A stretch of DNA of 5,592 nucleotides from an uncultured Collinsella sp. Its GTDB lineage: Bacteria; Actinomycetota; Coriobacteriia; Coriobacteriales; Coriobacteriaceae. A program made the position numbers and the translations under genes. The stretch covers positions 1 to 5,592 of the forward strand of contig CAAEVD010000223.1 in NCBI GenBank assembly GCA_900759435.1, written 5' to 3'. The first letter of the stretch is position 1. Each line of letters starts with the position of its first letter. Below, piece by piece: positions 5,377 to 5,592 of this stretch. The notes below the pieces were generated by a model. It did no database searches, was not told the origin of the DNA, and was given only the letters and a program-made list of their open reading frames with translations.

Positions 5377-5400
5377 ATGTTATCCTTCTCAGACGGGTGA
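5377..5400 (+). CDS. Possible 7-codon leader ORF (MLSFSDG)
   Basis: ATG 5377 to TGA 5398-5400 encodes MLSFSDG. GGAG (5364-5367) lies 9 bases upstream, correct for initiation; an in-frame ATG at 5362 would extend it to 12 residues but lacks an SD. It lies early in the putative leader transcript of the right-edge gene, just ahead of a run of small hairpins. It could be a regulatory leader peptide, but it has no run of codons for a single amino acid that would suggest classical attenuation. It may be chance. Confidence 0.2.
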   Translation: MLSFSDG

Positions 5401-5550
5401 AATCTTGGGTTTTGGGTTGTAGTTCCAAGGCGGACAAACGTTTTTCCTGCACCAACGTGTGGTGAAGAACGGAAGAAGCCGGTAGTGCAAGCCGAACATT
5501 CAAGAATTCAATAAGCAGCGGTGTGAGAGAGCGCCGCATTACACGTAACT
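5401..5550 (+). other. Putative structured 5' leader of the right-edge gene
   Basis: Several short stems occur in order: CTTGG (5404-5408) with CCAAG (5425-5429); CACCA (5450-5454) with TGGTG (5460-5464); GCGGTG (5518-5523) with CGCCGC (5532-5537), including one wobble. No coding region is evident. I could not match it to a known riboswitch: the ZTP (pfl) core CCGCCTGGGC and the THF riboswitch core are absent. Whether the stems form in RNA is inferred. Confidence 0.3.
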
Positions 5551-5564
5551 AGGAGCGTGGTTAC
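5545..5564 (+). promoter_or_regulatory. Ribosome binding site inside a small hairpin, before the right-edge gene
   Basis: AGGAG (5551-5555) lies 12 bases before ATG 5568, slightly longer than ideal. GTAAC (5545-5549) and GTTAC (5560-5564) are exact reverse complements, so the SD sits in a 10-base loop. A TTACAC direct repeat (5539-5544 and 5561-5566) offers alternative pairing. Confidence 0.45.
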
Positions 5565-5567
5565 ACA

Positions 5568-5592
5568 ATGCAGGAGGCATGGGAAGGCTTCA
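5568..5592 (+). CDS. pflB: Start of a probable pyruvate formate-lyase gene (runs off the right edge)
   Basis: Only eight codons are visible, encoding MQEAWEGF. The A-W-x-G-F pattern at the extreme N-terminus is characteristic of glycyl-radical pyruvate formate-lyases (formate C-acetyltransferase); E. coli PflB has TAWEGF near its start. The enzyme splits pyruvate with CoA into acetyl-CoA and formate during anaerobic growth. An in-frame TAG at 5550-5552 means ATG 5568 is the first available start, and AGGAG lies 12 bases upstream. The gene would have its own long leader, separated from kdgT by a strong terminator. The call rests on eight residues and their fit to an anaerobe, so it is probable rather than certain. 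Confidence 0.6.

Noticed and set aside
5040..5465. 141-codon plus-strand frame after kdgT
   Set aside because: It begins inside kdgT, runs through the terminator hairpin and the AT-rich promoter-like segment, lacks an SD, and has an Arg/Lys/Ser-rich, domain-less product.
5339..5567. ZTP (pfl motif) or THF riboswitch upstream of the probable pfl gene
   Set aside because: I looked for the ZTP core CCGCCTGGGC and the conserved THF core and found neither; the stems present do not follow those layouts.
1..5592. CRISPR arrays, tRNA or rRNA genes, insertion sequences, attachment sites
   Set aside because: No spaced identical repeats, tRNA T-loop signature, transposase or terminal inverted repeats with target duplication were seen on either strand; the region looks like ordinary chromosomal gene order.

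Overview
The window (5592 bases, GC-rich, strong G/C preference at third codon positions, Shine-Dalgarno-led genes, two GTG starts) looks like chromosome from a high-GC, anaerobic, probably gut-associated bacterium. Codon usage, gene content (MarR plus paired ABC exporter, a 2-keto-3-deoxygluconate permease, and what reads as the start of a pyruvate formate-lyase gene) and the GC-rich terminator style would fit the Coriobacteriia, for example a Collinsella relative. That taxonomic reading is an inference; no rRNA or marker gene is present.

Left half, minus strand (2971 down to 1): a tightly coupled three-gene operon. It has a MarR-family regulator (GTG start), a 788-residue ABC exporter half-transporter (GTG start inside a 4-base GTGA overlap with the marR stop), and the first 53 codons of a second half-transporter (TAATG stop/start overlap), which runs off the left edge. 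The complete ABC subunit has Asp in place of the catalytic Glu after Walker B and Gln in place of the switch His. It is therefore the degenerate-site half of a heterodimeric exporter. It also carries an unusually large (about 200 residue) insertion between its first two membrane helices. An inverted repeat overlaps the marR start and is the best candidate for an autoregulatory operator.

Middle (2972-3223): a divergent control region of about 250 bases with a perfect TATAAT box, an inverted repeat just upstream of it, and AT-rich direct repeats.

Right half, plus strand: a classical short-chain dehydrogenase/reductase (3224-3973), a terminator-like hairpin in the gap, then kdgT (4082-5098), a 2-keto-3-deoxygluconate permease, followed by a strong GC-rich terminator hairpin. 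The permease and reductase together suggest uptake and redox interconversion of keto-deoxy sugar acids from uronate breakdown. No kinase or aldolase of that pathway lies in the window.

Right end (5174-5592): a long non-coding stretch with an AT-rich promoter-like segment, a possible 7-codon leader ORF and several small hairpins leads to an ATG at 5568. Its first eight residues (MQEAWEGF) match the conserved start of glycyl-radical pyruvate formate-lyases. The leader matches no riboswitch class I can recognise and is one of the two most open questions here, with the ABC insertion domain.
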